A model generated the notes under the pieces. The model made no database searches. It saw only the letters and a list, made by a program, of their open reading frames with translations, and was not told the DNA's origin. Both the position numbers and the translations under genes were made by a program. From Thermocoleostomius sinensis A174 (lineage in GTDB: Bacteria > Cyanobacteriota > Cyanobacteriia > Elainellales > Elainellaceae), in the NCBI RefSeq assembly GCF_026802175.1, contig NZ_CP113797.1, positions 3,263,026 to 3,327,025 of the forward strand: a stretch of 64,000 bases of DNA. The letters are read 5' to 3'. Shown in pieces: positions 1 through 9,587 of the stretch. The stretch's first letter is position 1; every line of letters begins with the position of its first letter.

Positions 1-443
1 GGCAACCACGTAAGATACACCAGGGCGGCAAATACAGCCGGAGGGCGTGGATAAAACACCTCGCGGGCCACACCATACATTAACGGTACAGAAGCTGCCG
101 TCAGCAGTGCGCCCGGTAAGCGAGCCGTCCATTCGCTGACCCCTCCCATTGAGTACATCAGCGCCATCAAGCTATGGACTAATGAGGGCTTGTTGAAGTA
201 GGGTTCGCCCCAAAGAGTGGGATGTAGCCAAGTGAGTGAATTGATTGGAGATTGCCAAATTTCTCGTGCTACCTGTGCCACGAGTCCTTCGTCCCAATCT
301 CGCAGCGGCAGTTCACCTAAATTGACCACAAACAGAACGATCGCCGCCATCCATAACCCCAACGTAATCAGCGAGTCTGTTTGGCGATCGCCTCGCTGCA
401 AACAGCGTTCTAAATCACCCACCTGAAATTTTTCGTTTTGCAT
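1..443 (-). CDS. GT39-type membrane glycosyltransferase, N-terminal part (runs off the window)
   Basis: An open frame starts at the ATG at 443 and stays open to the left edge, giving 147 residues. A first membrane segment lies at about residues 24-40 and is followed by LRDWDEG, the acidic loop motif typical of GT-C enzymes of the ArnT/PMT (GT39) type. Next comes WLHPTLWGEPYFNKPSLVH, which also fits the first periplasmic loop, and then a second helix with a short loop rich in aromatic residues. Such enzymes move a sugar from a polyprenyl-phosphate carrier to lipid or protein at the periplasmic face. The acceptor is unknown. The gene lies 83 bp downstream of the ABC permease gene on the same strand. 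Only the N-terminal third is visible. Confidence 0.75.
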   Translation of the reverse strand, partial: MQNEKFQVGDLERCLQRGDRQTDSLITLGLWMAAIVLFVVNLGELPLRDWDEGLVAQVAREIWQSPINSLTWLHPTLWGEPYFNKPSLVHSLMALMYSMGGVSEWTARLPGALLTAASVPLMYGVAREVFYPRPPAVFAALVYLTWL

Positions 444-526
444 TTCAGATTGAAAATCCCAACTTTTCTGACTTTAGACGGTAGACAAGCGATCGTCTAC
501 ATTAGTTGAAACGATTTGCCTCGAAA

Positions 527-1411
527 TTACAACGGGTCAGTCTCAGAGATTTGCAACTGAATGTAAATCAACACTAGGGTAATGGCTAGCAACACAGTGG
601 TAATAGTGGCAGCATAGCCAAAATCGAACTGGGCAAAGGCTTGGTTATAGACGTAAAACACCAGCAAATTCGTAGAATTTAACGGCCCACCCCCTGTCAT
701 CACATACGGCTGTTCAAAGCTGCGTAGGGTAAAAATGACAGTAGTAATTGTTACAAAAATTAATGTCGGTCGTAGCCCGGGTAAGGTGATATGCCAAAAA
801 CTTTGCCAATCTCCGGCTCCATCCAGTTCAGCAGCTTCGTAGCGACTGATGGGAATGGTTTGCAGCCCGGTCAGAAACACCACCATGTTGAAGCCAAGTT
901 GTTTCCAAATACTGAGCAAAATTAAGACAGGCATGGCCCAAGTGGTGCTGCTGAGCCAAGGAATAGGATCGAGTCCTGCCATACTTAACAAACCATTGAC
1001 CGGCCCATCAGTTTGAAATAGCCAGCGAAAGCCCAGCCCCACAGCCACTAATGAGGTGATAGACGGAATAAAGTACGCTGTTCTCAGCCAGCCCCGCAGT
1101 GCCATCGATCGATTTAACAACACCGCTAACCCCAGCGGAATGACCAAACTAGGAATAACCGTCGCGATCGTAAAGTAGATTGTATTGCCCAACACTTGCC
1201 AAAAATCTGGATCAAGCGCCAGCCGCAGATAATTGCGTCCCCCGATCCAAACCGTACCAGCCCGTGTAAAGCTACCCGTTGTAAAACTGAGGTAGAACAA
1301 GTAGGCGATCGGGTATAAAACGAAAATTCCTAGTAACAGTAACGCCGGAGTTAATAACACCCAGGCTTCTACGGTTTCTTGCCGAGACTTGTCAACCAAT
1401 TTGCTTGGCAT
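527..1411 (-). CDS. Sugar-type ABC transporter permease (MalF/UgpA family)
   Basis: This 294-residue protein has six predicted membrane segments (first at about residues 16-37, last at about 266-285). The cytoplasmic EAA loop, YEAAELDGAGDWQSFWHI, is near residues 192-209 and docks the ATPase. These features mark a binding-protein-dependent carbohydrate permease of the inner membrane. The partner permease (MalG type), solute-binding protein and ATPase are not in this window, so it is either an orphan or part of a scattered system, as is common in cyanobacteria. No clear ribosome binding site precedes the ATG. The substrate cannot be told from the sequence. Confidence 0.88.
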   Translation of the reverse strand: MPSKLVDKSRQETVEAWVLLTPALLLLGIFVLYPIAYLFYLSFTTGSFTRAGTVWIGGRNYLRLALDPDFWQVLGNTIYFTIATVIPSLVIPLGLAVLLNRSMALRGWLRTAYFIPSITSLVAVGLGFRWLFQTDGPVNGLLSMAGLDPIPWLSSTTWAMPVLILLSIWKQLGFNMVVFLTGLQTIPISRYEAAELDGAGDWQSFWHITLPGLRPTLIFVTITTVIFTLRSFEQPYVMTGGGPLNSTNLLVFYVYNQAFAQFDFGYAATITTVLLAITLVLIYIQLQISETDPL

Positions 1412-1599
1412 AAGCAGCGAAGTAGAGACAAATATGTCTGAGAGACAAATAAATGTGATGATAGAAAACTAGTAATGTACCATTCCTCATAGGGTAGCCC
1501 CTCTGAGGATTTGATGGATTCATTTTCCACCTTCCTCTTGACGAAACCCAACAAAACCTAACCCAGTTCCACGTTCGACTGCCAGACTCTTTGCCATTC

Positions 1600-2247
1600 A
1601 TGTTCCCTTCTAACCCGACTGCAACTTTGATCTCGCCAGATGTATCATTGCCGATGGCACAACTTGCCGCACCGCTCAAACTTGGCATTATGGCATCTGG
1701 CAGTGGCAGCAACTTTGAAGCAATTGCCCAAGCTATTGCCAATCATGACCTCCTGGCCCAGTTGCAAGTGATGGTATACAACAACCCCACTGCTAAGGCT
1801 GCCGAGCGCGCCGATCGATTGGGCATTCCCAAAGTGCTGTTGAATCACCGAGAGTTTTCAAGTCGTGAAGTCTTAGATGCTGCGATCGTGGACGTTATGC
1901 GCGATCACCAGGTGGATTGGATTATCATGGCTGGCTGGATGCGGGTTGTTACTAACGTATTAATCGAAGCCTTTCCCCGCCGCATTCTAAATATTCATCC
2001 CAGCCTGTTGCCTAGTTTTCCTGGTGCAAATGCGATCGAGCGAACCCTGGCGGCGGGCGTCAAAATTACTGGCTGCACCGTTCACATTGTTGAACTCGAA
2101 GTCGATAGTGGCCCCATTCTAATGCAGGCGGCTGTTCCTGTTCTGCCAGACGACACCCTGGAAACGCTGCACCAACGCATTCAATCACAAGAACACCGAA
2201 TCTTTCCAAGAGCGATCGCCCTCGCCGCTGTGCAATTTGGGGATTAG
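1600..2247 (+). CDS. purN: Phosphoribosylglycinamide formyltransferase
   Basis: GAR transformylase transfers a formyl group from 10-formyl-THF to glycinamide ribonucleotide, the third step of purine synthesis. The N-terminal signature LGIMASGSGSNFEAI binds the phosphoribosyl group. NIHPSLLPSFPG carries the catalytic Asn and His, and VDSGPI carries the catalytic Asp; all three are intact. The frame opens at a TTG at 1591. I chose the ATG at 1600, which gives 215 aa, but the ATG at 1654 just before the conserved core is also possible. The gene stands alone between divergent or convergent neighbours. Confidence 0.93.
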   Translation: MFPSNPTATLISPDVSLPMAQLAAPLKLGIMASGSGSNFEAIAQAIANHDLLAQLQVMVYNNPTAKAAERADRLGIPKVLLNHREFSSREVLDAAIVDVMRDHQVDWIIMAGWMRVVTNVLIEAFPRRILNIHPSLLPSFPGANAIERTLAAGVKITGCTVHIVELEVDSGPILMQAAVPVLPDDTLETLHQRIQSQEHRIFPRAIALAAVQFGD

Positions 2248-2294
2248 AAATTGCTCGTTCTTCATTCTTTGTCCTTATCATTCGTCCTTTCGCC

Positions 2295-2882
2295 TTACCT
2301 CCTGCCCAGCCAGGTACGAATGCGAATGCGGCTAGAAATATAGAGCGGTAGCTGGTAATGCTCGGCGAGGAGCCACGACACCATCAGTAAATGAACGCCG
2401 ATCGTACATCCAAGCCAAACGTTGGGAAACCAAGCCCAAGTGCTGCCCGGTAAGGGAGGGAAGAGATAGGCCATGAGCCAAACGATCGAGCTTGGCAATA
2501 CAATCAAAATGGCCCCAATGAACCAAATTACCAAGGTCAAGTTGGGGTCATCCTGGTAGGTAGACTTCCAGGTACGCCCATTCCAGCGCCATGACATCGG
2601 TTGCGAACTGTCCACCACCTGAATGGTTTGAGCCGGAAGATTCGCTGTGAAGATGTGCCGACAAAAATTGCAAGCAAAGGCGTCCATTAAAGTCAGTGCT
2701 GAAATCTGCCCATGCCGACACACAGGACAAAGATATGTGCCTTGGTAATCGAGTTCGCAGCCTTCTGACGAAGGTCTAGATACAGACGGTTCGTAAGAGA
2801 ACTTGGAGGACAAGGCGTTAGATTGGCAATCAGATTTACTAGGGGGTTGATTGGGGGTAGCCCGATCGGAAGTTGGCTTCAT
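2295..2882 (-). CDS. Zinc-ribbon membrane protein of unknown function
   Basis: This 195-residue protein is not a family I can name. The first 50 residues are polar and Ser/Pro-rich. Next come two CxxC pairs (CPVC and CNFC, near residues 52-75) spaced like a zinc ribbon, then a soluble stretch with several tryptophans. Two hydrophobic segments follow, at about 117-141 and 153-171, and the C-terminus is Arg-rich. The layout suggests a membrane-anchored cytoplasmic zinc finger. It is convergent with purN and lies downstream of, and on the same strand as, the Pro-rich lipoprotein gene, with an A/T-rich gap of 66 bp between them. Confidence 0.7.
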   Translation of the reverse strand: MKPTSDRATPNQPPSKSDCQSNALSSKFSYEPSVSRPSSEGCELDYQGTYLCPVCRHGQISALTLMDAFACNFCRHIFTANLPAQTIQVVDSSQPMSWRWNGRTWKSTYQDDPNLTLVIWFIGAILIVLPSSIVWLMAYLFPPLPGSTWAWFPNVWLGCTIGVHLLMVSWLLAEHYQLPLYISSRIRIRTWLGRR

Positions 2883-2948
2883 TATTCACTCTGCGCAAAA
2901 TAGCTCTGGATAAAGTAAGAATATATAGATATATATAGAACCGGAAGT

Positions 2949-3725
2949 TTACAATAGCCCCAGAGAAGGACTAGCGCTTCCCACATAGCGAGTCACCTCC
3001 TCGCCGTTTTCCTCTAAAATCACCACTGGCTCTACACCCATTTCAACACGCTTGACCCAAACATTGCCATCGCTCACGTACTCTCCCACCTGAACATAAC
3101 GGCTTGTCTGTTCATCGGGAACTTGAACAATGACGTTGGTTTTGCCGCCCACTTCCACCACCCCACTAATCTCGATCGCTTCTGAGAGACGGCGAGGAGG
3201 TAAAGCAGGCAATACCGGAGGAAACGGATTGATGTCAACCGGGGCTGATTGTAAAACAGGTAAGGGCATTGGAGCAGCGGTCACGGGTGCCACGATCGGC
3301 GGGGCGGCAGTTGAAGTAGGAGCAACCAAGGCAGGAGGACTCGTAGCTGGAACCGAAGTGGTTTGAACAGAAACAGTCGGCGGCACGATCACTGTCGTAA
3401 AAGGATCAACCCGACCAATTTCTGACTGGGGTAACTGAGCGCTTGAAGGCGTGGACGGAATCAAGTGAGGCAGTGGCGGCGGTGAATTAGTTGTAGCAGC
3501 CATTGAGGGCAGTTGTAGCGGTTGAGAATTGAGCGCGCCATCTATGTTTTCTCGCACACCTGTATTCTCAATAATCGACGTTGATAGACGGTCCTGGGCA
3601 ACCTGTTGTCCAGGGGATGCTGTCTCTGTCGAGTTCAAGGCAGTATTAGTTCGACAGCCAGCCAAAGTGCCAGTGAGAGCGATTGAAACGGTCAACCCCA
3701 TCAGCCACCCACGCATTTTGATCAT
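2949..3725 (-). CDS. Proline-rich lipoprotein, possibly PilP-like
   Basis: This 258-residue protein has a lipoprotein signal: a short basic start, a hydrophobic helix, then a cysteine in TLAGC near residue 24. Residues 80-180 are Pro/Ala/Ser/Thr-rich and probably unstructured. The last 80 residues form a compact domain with ISGVVEVGGKTNVIVQVPDE, QVGEYV and a closing VTRYVG. It resembles the small beta domain of pilus assembly proteins such as PilP, but that is an inference from pattern only. The ATG at 3725 has a GAGGAAA ribosome binding site. Confidence 0.65.
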   Translation of the reverse strand: MIKMRGWLMGLTVSIALTGTLAGCRTNTALNSTETASPGQQVAQDRLSTSIIENTGVRENIDGALNSQPLQLPSMAATTNSPPPLPHLIPSTPSSAQLPQSEIGRVDPFTTVIVPPTVSVQTTSVPATSPPALVAPTSTAAPPIVAPVTAAPMPLPVLQSAPVDINPFPPVLPALPPRRLSEAIEISGVVEVGGKTNVIVQVPDEQTSRYVQVGEYVSDGNVWVKRVEMGVEPVVILEENGEEVTRYVGSASPSLGLL

Positions 3726-4106
3726 GACATTTCCTCAACCATCTTCCTCAGGATAATTCTAGATTTCAAATCTCAATCACTTAGATAGATAAAGAAAACA
3801 TAATTTACTCGGAATATCTCGGATCTGTAACCTTAAGAGAACCTGTATTGTATCCCTCCATTTTCCCCAAGGAGAAAGAAGACAAAGCGGATTGAGCCTC
3901 CTTCGCTTGCTCTGAAAGACAAAGACTAGGTTGAAAGCGAGCAAATGCTACTGAGCATCTATTTAGCTTTTTGCTCACAATTAGTCAAAACCACTTAATC
4001 CCTCATGTTTTAGGCGATCGAGTCATACGCAAAATTTAAAATTGTTACAAAACGTAAATTGCGTTAAGCTAAGGGCAGTGGATGAAGCGGCTCAATTTCT
4101 TGACAG
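3726..4106. other. Intergenic region between divergent genes
   Basis: This A/T-rich spacer separates the lipoprotein gene (left, reverse) from the DUF2605 gene (right, forward), so promoters for both should lie here. I see no RNA gene, repeat or strong hairpin. Confidence 0.5.
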
Positions 4107-4427
4107 ATGTCTAGCTCAAACTCAAATTTGCCAGAACCCGAATTATTGAAGTCCCTCTTAGAACCTTTACTAGATGATTTTTTATATTGGTTTGAGCGAT
4201 CACGATCGCTACTAGAAGGTAACACCCTTAACTTTCTTAGTACTGAAGCCCAAGCCGATTTGCTGCAACGAGTCCGACAGGCTCAGCAGGAGGTGGAAAC
4301 TGCCCGGATGATGCTCAAGGTTACAGACGGCCAAGTCGGCTTAGACACAGCCGTACTAATGCCTTGGCATCGCTTGGTTACAGAGTGTTGGCAGGTCAGT
4401 ATGCGGTTTCGATCGCAGAACCCCTAA
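4107..4427 (+). CDS. DUF2605-type cyanobacterial protein
   Basis: This acidic 106-residue protein resembles the cyanobacteria-restricted DUF2605 family, whose function is unknown. The core runs from LLKSLLEPLLDDFLYWFERS (residues 13-32) through an alpha-helical stretch, QADLLQRVRQAQQEVETARM, to a conserved MPWH near residue 89. No signal peptide or membrane helix is seen. It is followed after 277 bp by a DUF2973-type gene on the same strand. The two families often sit together in cyanobacteria, which suggests a shared role. Confidence 0.75.
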   Translation: MSSSNSNLPEPELLKSLLEPLLDDFLYWFERSRSLLEGNTLNFLSTEAQADLLQRVRQAQQEVETARMMLKVTDGQVGLDTAVLMPWHRLVTECWQVSMRFRSQNP

Positions 4428-4704
4428 GAGTCGTTAGAAGCAACTAGAGAAGCAACTAGTGCATGAAGCGGGTAAACAAGAATTTCGCCTCCTAGATTGA
4501 TTTACTTTTCTAAAGAATCTGAGAAACTAGAGTAATAGATTAAGAAATTGTTGCATACAATACTGGTAGAGCAGGTCTTTGTCGAGAATAGACGAATGGG
4601 AGGACACTGTCATTTCATCTCAAGGCAGTTCTAGTAAATTCCTGTTTGGCGGTTAGGCATGCATATCAGATCTGTCCATCGGTCTCGGCTTGGAGAAAAA
4701 ACTT

Positions 4705-5022
4705 ATGTTGCATCTGATTTACATCCTTGCTTTTACAATTTTGGCTTTCCTTGCCGTCAGTAATTTGATCCGCAATCTGATGACATTGGGAATGGAAGCG
4801 CAGTCTTATCGTGGTAATCAATCTCGCGGTTCTAGTAGTGGCTCTCCTTCCTCTCGCCTGCGTTCGGTTCCTCACCCAGAGCTACTGGACGAGCAAGGAA
4901 ATGTAGTCAATGAACCATTTTTGGTGATGCGATCGATGACTGTAGAAGATGCTCGTGAGCAACTCGACGCGCTGTATAACTCTTCCCCAGGCTACAGTGA
5001 CGAGGCACACGACGAGGCGTAG
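4705..5022 (+). CDS. DUF2973-type small membrane protein
   Basis: This is a 105-residue protein with one N-terminal membrane helix (about residues 3-20) and a cytosolic tail. The tail holds the motifs PHPELLDEQGNVVNEPFLVM and SMTVEDAREQLDALY, as in the cyanobacterial DUF2973 family. I chose the ATG at 4705 because a GGAG lies nine bases upstream; an in-frame TTG at 4690 is less likely. The role is unknown. Its partner DUF2605-type gene lies just upstream. Confidence 0.78.
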   Translation: MLHLIYILAFTILAFLAVSNLIRNLMTLGMEAQSYRGNQSRGSSSGSPSSRLRSVPHPELLDEQGNVVNEPFLVMRSMTVEDAREQLDALYNSSPGYSDEAHDEA

Positions 5023-5051
5023 GAAAGGTTGAAAGACCGTCACAGCACAGA

Positions 5052-5942
5052 CTATAGCCACCGAGATAGCGGACGCTGGTGGCGAATGTCCAGATCATCG
5101 GCGATGCTGGATTCATTCCAATCTAGGGGGTGATCTTCATAGGCAGGCACGACGGCAACTGATGGTGAAGCAGGCTTAGCGTGGCGTTGTGTAGCTACTA
5201 CGCTGTTCTTCTCCTGCGCTAGTAACTTCTTAGTTCGACGTCGAGAGCTTTGGCGGGAAGGGTTAGCGCCAATTCGGGGCACTCGCGATTGAGACGGAAA
5301 CTGGGGAGGCTGTCTGGATAATGAAGTATGGAAATGGCGCGACAGCAGCAAACAGCCCGCCGCACATCCAAGCGCTACAATGCCCAAGGAGAATAGGGGC
5401 AATGTCTCTTTAGTTGCGCCATAGGTTGCGATTACAGGTAGATCCGATCCGGCTTCAATCATGCCCCCTTGCGGCGAAGCAGAATCAGTCACCCGTGGCA
5501 AACCTTCTGTCAGGACTTGCTCTGACACATGTCGCTGAGGCTCACCGGATGAGGTAGCAGTGGGAAGGTTAGGGTTGATTTTGAAAATACTAATGGCGGC
5601 AACGCTGCCAACGCAAATAGATAGAAGCCACGCTGCACCAACCGCAGCAAATGGGTGGCGAGTTATTTGCGTTACCTTGGCGGTCAGCTTAATCGAACGG
5701 CAGCGCATCCGAGGCACACCAAGAACAAACGGAGTTAGGCACTTGATTGGACGACTGACTGAACGGTTGAGTAGCGATGCGGAGGTTGACAGGGATGGGG
5801 GTTCATGTTGAAGAACTGGCTTCACGGAGTCCGACTTGTGAGCAGCCTTAGGAGCAATCGGCTGAGCGGGCGGAATACTCTGCCGAATTCTTTCGATATT
5901 TTGCTGCCAAACATGACGATCGACAGGCGGACGTTGAGCCAT
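5052..5942 (-). CDS. Two-helix membrane protein of unknown function
   Basis: This 296-residue protein belongs to no family I recognise. A basic, proline-containing N-terminal region (residues 1-95) precedes one membrane helix at about 99-118. A 55-residue loop follows, then a second helix at about 180-200, and finally a basic Ser/Arg-rich tail ending in an acidic patch. The start MAQRPPVDRHVWQQNIERIR reads like a real conserved N-terminus. It is convergent with the DUF2973-type gene, only 29 bp away. Confidence 0.6.
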   Translation of the reverse strand: MAQRPPVDRHVWQQNIERIRQSIPPAQPIAPKAAHKSDSVKPVLQHEPPSLSTSASLLNRSVSRPIKCLTPFVLGVPRMRCRSIKLTAKVTQITRHPFAAVGAAWLLSICVGSVAAISIFKINPNLPTATSSGEPQRHVSEQVLTEGLPRVTDSASPQGGMIEAGSDLPVIATYGATKETLPLFSLGIVALGCAAGCLLLSRHFHTSLSRQPPQFPSQSRVPRIGANPSRQSSRRRTKKLLAQEKNSVVATQRHAKPASPSVAVVPAYEDHPLDWNESSIADDLDIRHQRPLSRWL

Positions 5943-6131
5943 ATTCCACCCCGCTTAGGCGTTCCCTAATTCCATAGCCTCATATAAACAATTCTAAGGG
6001 GTAATTATTCCCATGACTAGAGGATAAGAAAAGAGAAGCATGGGAAAGAATGAGGGAGGAAGAAGGAGATGGGAGTCGATGCAGAGAAAAGCTGAAGACC
6101 GAAGAAAGAGATAATATGAACCAGATGTAGC

Positions 6132-7199
6132 TCATTCTTGCGATCGTTCTAGCCCAAGTTGAATCAAACGATCGATCAAGTCCGCAAAGGGTATGCCGCT
6201 TGCCGCCCACAGCATTGGATACATACTAGTTGCTGTAAAGCCAGGCATTGTATTGATTTCGTTAATTAGCACCTTGCCTGTTGATTCCACATAAAAGAAA
6301 TCGACTCTGGCAATCCCGGCTGCATCCACCGCTTTGAAGGCCCGAATCGCCATATCTTGAATCTGAGCCACTACCTCCGACGACAGTGGTGCCGGAATTA
6401 GGTGCCTGGATTTACCCTCAGTATATTTAGTTTCATAATCGTAGAAGTCGCTGCTGTAAGTAATTTCACCAATTACCGAGGCTTTGGGTTGGTCGTTTCC
6501 CAACACGGCACATTCTACTTCACGGGCCGTCACTCCTGCTTCTACAATAATACGGCGATCGTAGCTGGCAGCGCTATCTAGAGCCGCTTCTAGCTGTGCT
6601 CGAGTCCGAACTTTAGCGATACCGACCGATGAGCCGAGGTTAGCAGGTTTGACAAAACAAGGATACCCCAACACCGCCTCGATACGATCGCAAAGCTTAG
6701 GAAACACACACGGGTTTGACCAAACTTCAGTGCGAGTGACCGTCACATAGTCGACCTGTGAGAGTCCTGCTTGGGCAAAGGCAGATTTCATGGCAATTTT
6801 GTCCATGCCCAACGCTGATGCCAACACACCTGACCCCACACAAGGAACCTGCATTAGCTTCAGCAAGCCTTGAATTGTACCGTCTTCACCATTGGGACCG
6901 TGCAAAATGGGAAACCATACGTCAACGTCTGCCACGTCCGATGGAAACTGCCAAAGAGACAATCGAGTTGCACCCATCGACTCATCCACTGGCAATGGTA
7001 TTCCAGTTTCTAACACTTGCTGGGCGATCGCTCCGGTTTGCCAGCATCCGTCTTTTTGAATGTAGAAAGGCCGCAGAGCATAGTTCTCGGTATTAGGAGC
7101 CGTGACGAGGGCGCGGGCAATGGCTCTGGCTGAACTAATCGATACCTCGTGTTCTCCAGAGCGACCGCCGAACAACAGTCCTACATTGAGTTTTGCCAT
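6132..7199 (-). CDS. ddl: D-alanine--D-alanine ligase
   Basis: An ATP-grasp enzyme that joins two D-alanines for the peptidoglycan stem peptide. It starts [15 protein letters not shown] (the N-terminal Ddl signature). [14 protein letters not shown] follows, then the ATP-binding lysine region [18 protein letters not shown], and the Mg-binding stretch [19 protein letters not shown] near the C-terminus. The frame extends 19 codons further upstream, but the ATG at 7199 has an AGGAG ribosome binding site and begins at the conserved sequence, giving 355 aa. Confidence 0.95.
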   Translation of the reverse strand: MAKLNVGLLFGGRSGEHEVSISSARAIARALVTAPNTENYALRPFYIQKDGCWQTGAIAQQVLETGIPLPVDESMGATRLSLWQFPSDVADVDVWFPILHGPNGEDGTIQGLLKLMQVPCVGSGVLASALGMDKIAMKSAFAQAGLSQVDYVTVTRTEVWSNPCVFPKLCDRIEAVLGYPCFVKPANLGSSVGIAKVRTRAQLEAALDSAASYDRRIIVEAGVTAREVECAVLGNDQPKASVIGEITYSSDFYDYETKYTEGKSRHLIPAPLSSEVVAQIQDMAIRAFKAVDAAGIARVDFFYVESTGKVLINEINTMPGFTATSMYPMLWAASGIPFADLIDRLIQLGLERSQE

Positions 7200-7446
7200 A
7201 GCCCTCTCCTTCTCTAACCGAGCGATATCGCCGCTAGCGTACCATACTCGTATCAAAGATGTTTCAACTGACGCAGTTCATCTAACAGGGCACCAGTTTT
7301 CTTCCGCTTTTTCCAACAAAGTGCAAAGTGCTCTGGCCGTGTCCTTAGTGAGGTAATAAGAGGTAATAAAAAGAGGCACAGATCAACTGTCCCCCTTTAG
7401 CTGTTCAAGAAGATGTTCAAGAATCGGTTCCTGGGCAATAAACTAT

Positions 7447-9030
7447 TTAGCGAGATAATTCTGGTTCAGTTGCAATCCGTTGGCTTTCAGCGATCGCCAC
7501 CTTTTCAGGAATAGCCATCGTTGCAGGTTGTAGCCAAGTAGTGCGAGCAACGGAATTATTAGCCAAGGTAAACAGTGGATTGGACAAAATTCCAGCTAGC
7601 GAGGTTGCCACCAGACAGACAATCAACCCCACCTGCAATGGTCGCATTCCTGGTAAATTCCATTGAATCGGCGGATAGTTTTTCACTGCATCGGACATTT
7701 CCTCCGGTTCCTTCACCACCATCATCTTCACCACGCGAATGTAGTAGTAAATGGAAATGACGCTCGTAATCAGTCCTAGCAGCACCAAGGTATAGGCTCC
7801 CGCTTTCCAGCCAGCCCAAAATAGATAAATCTTGCCGAAAAAGCCCGCTAATGGCGGGATGCCACCCAATGAAAGCAGGCAAAGGCTTAAACAGAGGGTC
7901 AGCAGTGGATCTTTTTGATACAAACCGCTGTACTCGGTAATTTCATCCGTTCCAGTGCGGAGAGTAAACAAGATTACGCAGGCAAAACCGCCCAGGTTCA
8001 TGAACAAATACACCAGCAAATAGAATACCATGCTGGCATAGCCTGCCTCTGTGCCGACAATTAAGCCAATCATGACAAATCCGGCTTGGGCGATCGATGA
8101 GTAGGCTAACATGCGTTTCATGCTGGTTTGAGCCAGCGCTACCACATTGCCCAATATCATACTAAGAATTGCCAACGCCGTAAGCACAAATCGCCATTGG
8201 TCAGATACCATCGGGAAGGCACTAACCAGCAAGCGAATCGCCAACGCGAAGCCAGCGGCTTTGGAGCCAACAGACAAAAAGGCAACAACTGGGGTTGGTG
8301 AGCCTTCGTACACGTCGGGCGTCCACTGGTGAAATGGAACTGCCGCGATCTTAAAAGCAATTCCAGCAATCACAAACACCAGCGCAATTACAATGCCCAA
8401 AGATTGTTCGCCGTTATTGGCAACGATATTCGTTGTGATGGTGCTAAGTCGGGTTTCGCCGCCCGATAGACCGTACAGCAACGACACACCATAAAGAAAG
8501 ATTGCCGAACTAGCTGCCCCAATGAGCAAGTACTTCAAGGCTGCTTCGTTGGAACGCGGATCACGCTTCATGTAGCCTGTCAGCAAATAAGACGAGATAC
8601 TGAGAGTTTCCAGCGAAACAAAGACCATAATAAGCTCGTCAGCACCAGACAGGAACATACCTCCCAACGTGGCTGTGAGTAGGATCACAATAAACTCGGC
8701 AAGGGCCGTTCCTGACTGTTCAACATAGCGAATCGACATAAGGAGGGTGACAGCGGCTGAGAGGGCAATCACTCCCCGGAAAACAATGCTCAGCGCATCG
8801 CCATTAAACGCTCCTAAAAAGGAGATTGGGTTTGAGGTGTCCCAGCAAAAGTAGAGGGCAACCACCGCCGCAAGCAGACCAGCGATCGCCAGGTAGGGCG
8901 ACCACCGAGCCGAGGATGCGCGTCCCGTGATGAGATCACCCACCAGCACTACCAGTAGGGTTGCAAGCACAATTCCCTCTGGCAAGATGGTTCCAGTATT
9001 CAACTGGGCGACAAGGTTGGCAAAGTCCAT
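7447..9030 (-). CDS. ndhB: NDH-1 subunit 2 (NdhB)
   Basis: Antiporter-like membrane subunit of the cyanobacterial NAD(P)H dehydrogenase-like complex, which accepts electrons from ferredoxin and pumps protons in respiration, cyclic flow and CO2 uptake. At 527 residues it has the family length. It starts [19 protein letters not shown], is hydrophobic throughout (about 14 helices), and carries the Nuo-N type motifs [31 protein letters not shown] and [15 protein letters not shown]. It is monocistronic here, away from the ndhAIGE cluster. Confidence 0.97.
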   Translation of the reverse strand: MDFANLVAQLNTGTILPEGIVLATLLVVLVGDLITGRASSARWSPYLAIAGLLAAVVALYFCWDTSNPISFLGAFNGDALSIVFRGVIALSAAVTLLMSIRYVEQSGTALAEFIVILLTATLGGMFLSGADELIMVFVSLETLSISSYLLTGYMKRDPRSNEAALKYLLIGAASSAIFLYGVSLLYGLSGGETRLSTITTNIVANNGEQSLGIVIALVFVIAGIAFKIAAVPFHQWTPDVYEGSPTPVVAFLSVGSKAAGFALAIRLLVSAFPMVSDQWRFVLTALAILSMILGNVVALAQTSMKRMLAYSSIAQAGFVMIGLIVGTEAGYASMVFYLLVYLFMNLGGFACVILFTLRTGTDEITEYSGLYQKDPLLTLCLSLCLLSLGGIPPLAGFFGKIYLFWAGWKAGAYTLVLLGLITSVISIYYYIRVVKMMVVKEPEEMSDAVKNYPPIQWNLPGMRPLQVGLIVCLVATSLAGILSNPLFTLANNSVARTTWLQPATMAIPEKVAIAESQRIATEPELSR

Positions 9031-9587
9031 AGAATTCTGGCAAGTTGAGTAATATCAGCAAAGAACAAGAGAGCAGGAGGATGGTTGTAGATGATAGAAA
9101 TGGCTACTCATTAACTTTAGCGAGGCTCGATCGCATCCTTCATCCTCATCTCTCAGTCCTTATCTGAAAAGATTCTTCATACTGGATCATACCCTGTGAA
9201 ACTGCTTAATCCTGGTCGAAGCGTGATCAGAAATCACAACGTCAACTCTAGTTTTACTGATATGAACTATAAAGTATGGATCTGGGTCTGCTTACATCCG
9301 CTAGTTAGAGGCACTTGTGCAGCACACAGCCTTTCATTCACCCATCCTTAGCCGCAGCAACCTCCTGTGACGTGAAAATTTTATCTCGGAAATTTAGCCC
9401 AGTCGTTAGTTCAGTGTTCTGTTTGGCAAAGTCGGTTTCTAGGAGCGATCTTCAGCAAAGTTCTTCAACTCCACGGTTCCAAACTGCTAGGTTAGAAGAA
9501 CAGATAGGTTAGAAGACTGAATGAGGCAAGCTCTCTCGAGACTTAGCCAGTTGACCGCCAGATTTTTGTCGAAGAGCGATTGATCCC
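9031..9587. other. Divergent intergenic region between ndhB and topA
   Basis: The spacer must hold promoters for ndhB (leftward) and topA (rightward). It contains T/C-rich text of the ATCCTTCATCC type near 9133-9165 that recurs elsewhere in the window. No RNA gene or strong hairpin was seen. Confidence 0.5.
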